Source: Geminicoccaceae bacterium (GTDB lineage: Bacteria > Pseudomonadota > Alphaproteobacteria > Geminicoccales > Geminicoccaceae). Taken from it: a DNA stretch of 8,854 nt. This document shows positions 7,574-8,854 of this stretch, piece after piece. Made by a program: the position numbers and the translations under genes. The DNA is taken from NCBI GenBank assembly GCA_030824835.1, contig JAPJRA010000110.1:1-8854 (forward strand), in the 5' to 3' direction. Position 1 is the stretch's first letter, and every line of letters begins with the position of its first letter. The notes beneath the pieces are model-generated. The model saw only the letters and a program-made list of their open reading frames with translations. It ran no database searches and had not been told where the DNA came from.

Positions 7574-8854
7574 ACGCTCCGCTGGCGCGCACCGCGACGC
7601 CCCGGGCGCCGCCGGGCGGATCGCGGTGGCGCTACTGGCGGGGTTCCTGCTGCTGCTCATCGATACGCGGTTCGGCGACGGCGATGTCCTGCGGTCCTTG
7701 GAGCTTCAGACGCTGGACTGGCGGTTTCGCATTCGCGGACCTCTCGCTCCCGGTCGTGACACGGCGCTTGTGCTGGTGGACGACAGCACCGTTGCCAGCA
7801 TAGGGACATGGCCGCTACCGCGCGACGTGATCGGCAGCGCCGTCGATCGCATCGCCGCTGCCGGCGCGCATGTGATCGTCCTCAACCTGCTGCTGCCCGA
7901 GACCCAACTCGCGTTACCGTCGGCTGCGCGTGAGCTGCTCGAAAGGGCGCATGAGGCACTGGCATCCGAAGCCGAGCAGCTGCGACGTCAAATCGAGGAC
8001 ATATTGGGCGAACGCGGACCCGACGCGTCGCTCGCTGCGGCCATTGCCGCGGCCGGTACGGTCGTGGTGCCTTACGCCTTTGTGCTCGATCGACCCGAGG
8101 TCAATGCACCCGGGGTGCCGCCGTGGATCGAGGCAACCGCCTATCGGATCGTGACCGGAACGCCTGGAGCCTCGCTGCTGGTGCCGCAGGGCCTGCTGTT
8201 ACCCGTGGCACCGTTTGCCGCGGCAGGCGTCTCGAGCGGCCATGTCACGCTGCTTTTGGAGGCTGATGGCTCCATTCGGGCCGATCTCCCCGCCGTCGCC
8301 TATGGTGGCGACGTCTACCCATCGGTAGCGGTCGAGGCTGCTCGTATGCAACTCGGTGTGCCGCGCGATCGGATGGCGGTCGAAGGCAGCCGGGGTATCA
8401 TCATCGGCGACCACTTTCTGCCCACGGATCAAGTCGGCCGACAGCTGATCAATCATTACGGTCCGGACGGCACCATCCCAACCTATTCCCTGCTTGACCT
8501 GCTGCGAGGCTCGATCGAACCCGCGGCCCTGTCTGGACGTGTGGTGGTACTGGGAGCTTCAGCCGCCGGGGCCGGCCAGCGTTTTGCGACGCCGTTCACA
8601 GGCCGGCTGCCCGGCAGTGAGTTCGTGGCGACCGCGATCGACAACATCGTGACTTCCAGGTCTCTCGCCCGCAATGGTGCCACCCGTGCGATCGACGCGG
8701 CGGCTATCCTGCTGATGGCGCTGGCTGCCGCGCTCCTGGCCGGTCGTCGCTCGCCGCCGGTGTCGCTCCTGACGATCGCGGTGATTCTCGCCGCTTGGAC
8801 CGGCCTGGTCCAGATCGCGTTCACCGCTAGCGGGCTCTGGCTGACGGCGCTGAC
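7554..8854 (+). CDS. CHASE2-domain membrane sensor protein (C-terminal output domain beyond window)
   Basis: CHASE2 is an extracytoplasmic sensory domain found in bacterial adenylate/guanylate cyclases, histidine kinases and diguanylate cyclases. About 433 residues are visible. One N-terminal membrane segment (IAVALLAGFLLLLI, about 23-36) follows an arginine-rich stretch. The CHASE2 domain then includes LDWRFRIRGPLAPG, LVLVDDSTVASIGTWPLPRD, INHYGPDGTIPTYSLLDLLRG and LSGRVVVLGASAAGAGQRFATPF. Two more hydrophobic segments follow (about 379-397 and 403-423), and the window ends within or before the next one. A charged insert at about 123-150 (SAARELLERAHEALASEAEQ onward) looks like a short coiled coil. 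The start is uncertain: the TTG at 7554 overlaps the FecR stop and keeps a basic N-terminus, while the GTG at 7626 follows GGCGGA by five bases but begins inside the first membrane segment. The pairing with the FecR gene suggests a joint sensor. A cyclase output is the usual partner domain but is not seen. Confidence 0.85.
   Translation, partial: MRARRSERSAGAHRDAPGAAGRIAVALLAGFLLLLIDTRFGDGDVLRSLELQTLDWRFRIRGPLAPGRDTALVLVDDSTVASIGTWPLPRDVIGSAVDRIAAAGAHVIVLNLLLPETQLALPSAARELLERAHEALASEAEQLRRQIEDILGERGPDASLAAAIAAAGTVVVPYAFVLDRPEVNAPGVPPWIEATAYRIVTGTPGASLLVPQGLLLPVAPFAAAGVSSGHVTLLLEADGSIRADLPAVAYGGDVYPSVAVEAARMQLGVPRDRMAVEGSRGIIIGDHFLPTDQVGRQLINHYGPDGTIPTYSLLDLLRGSIEPAALSGRVVVLGASAAGAGQRFATPFTGRLPGSEFVATAIDNIVTSRSLARNGATRAIDAAAILLMALAAALLAGRRSPPVSLLTIAVILAAWTGLVQIAFTASGLWLTAL

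Noticed and set aside
6818..7803. Overlapping open frames on both strands over the FecR gene (6818-7660 minus, 6880-7803 plus)
   Set aside because: Both have low-complexity Arg/Ala/Pro-rich translations and no domain. The FecR frame has signal peptide, domain pattern and ribosome binding site.

Overview
The window is GC-rich, densely packed bacterial chromosome with the features of a motile alphaproteobacterium outside Caulobacterales, most likely a Rhodospirillales-type lineage. The main evidence is a canonical CtrA cell-cycle/motility regulator (a family largely confined to Alphaproteobacteria), an alphaproteobacterial-looking SecA N-terminus, and a flagellar fliI-fliJ pair divergent from ctrA. 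No tRNA, rRNA, CRISPR array, transposase or other sign of mobile DNA was seen. The order assignment is an inference from gene content, not a phylogeny.

Layout, left to right. (1) 1-2395, minus strand: secA, the preprotein translocase motor, missing about 100 C-terminal residues at the left edge. (2) 2396-2673: divergent intergenic region with a strong promoter-like element for secA, a weaker one facing right, and several perfect inverted repeats. (3) 2674-4021, plus strand: a two-gene electron-transfer operon, a thioredoxin-reductase-like ferredoxin-NADP reductase followed after one base by an adrenodoxin-type [2Fe-2S] ferredoxin. (4) 4018-5829, minus strand: fliJ-like and fliI, the flagellar export chaperone and ATPase. 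The ferredoxin and fliJ stop codons overlap in a shared CTAG. (5) 5830-6065: divergent control region containing a perfect CtrA box (TTAA-N7-TTAA). (6) 6066-6779, plus strand: ctrA. (7) 6780-6952: short gap with hairpins. (8) 6953-7573, plus strand: an exported FecR-domain protein with a Tat-like signal. (9) about 7554 to the right edge, plus strand: a membrane CHASE2-domain sensor whose output domain lies outside the window.

How the genes may work together. CtrA probably controls its own gene and possibly the divergent fliIJ through the box at 5999-6013. The FecR-domain protein and the CHASE2 sensor look like a translationally coupled extracytoplasmic sensing pair; in this family the missing C-terminus is usually a nucleotide cyclase or another signalling output. 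Their position just downstream of ctrA raises the possibility of a second-messenger or kinase input near the motility switch, but nothing in the sequence proves this. The reductase and ferredoxin form a self-contained NADPH-to-ferredoxin module with no visible terminal acceptor.

The least conventional parts are the FecR/CHASE2 pair, the dyad-rich secA/reductase spacer and the architecture of the ctrA control region. The remaining genes are well-known families.
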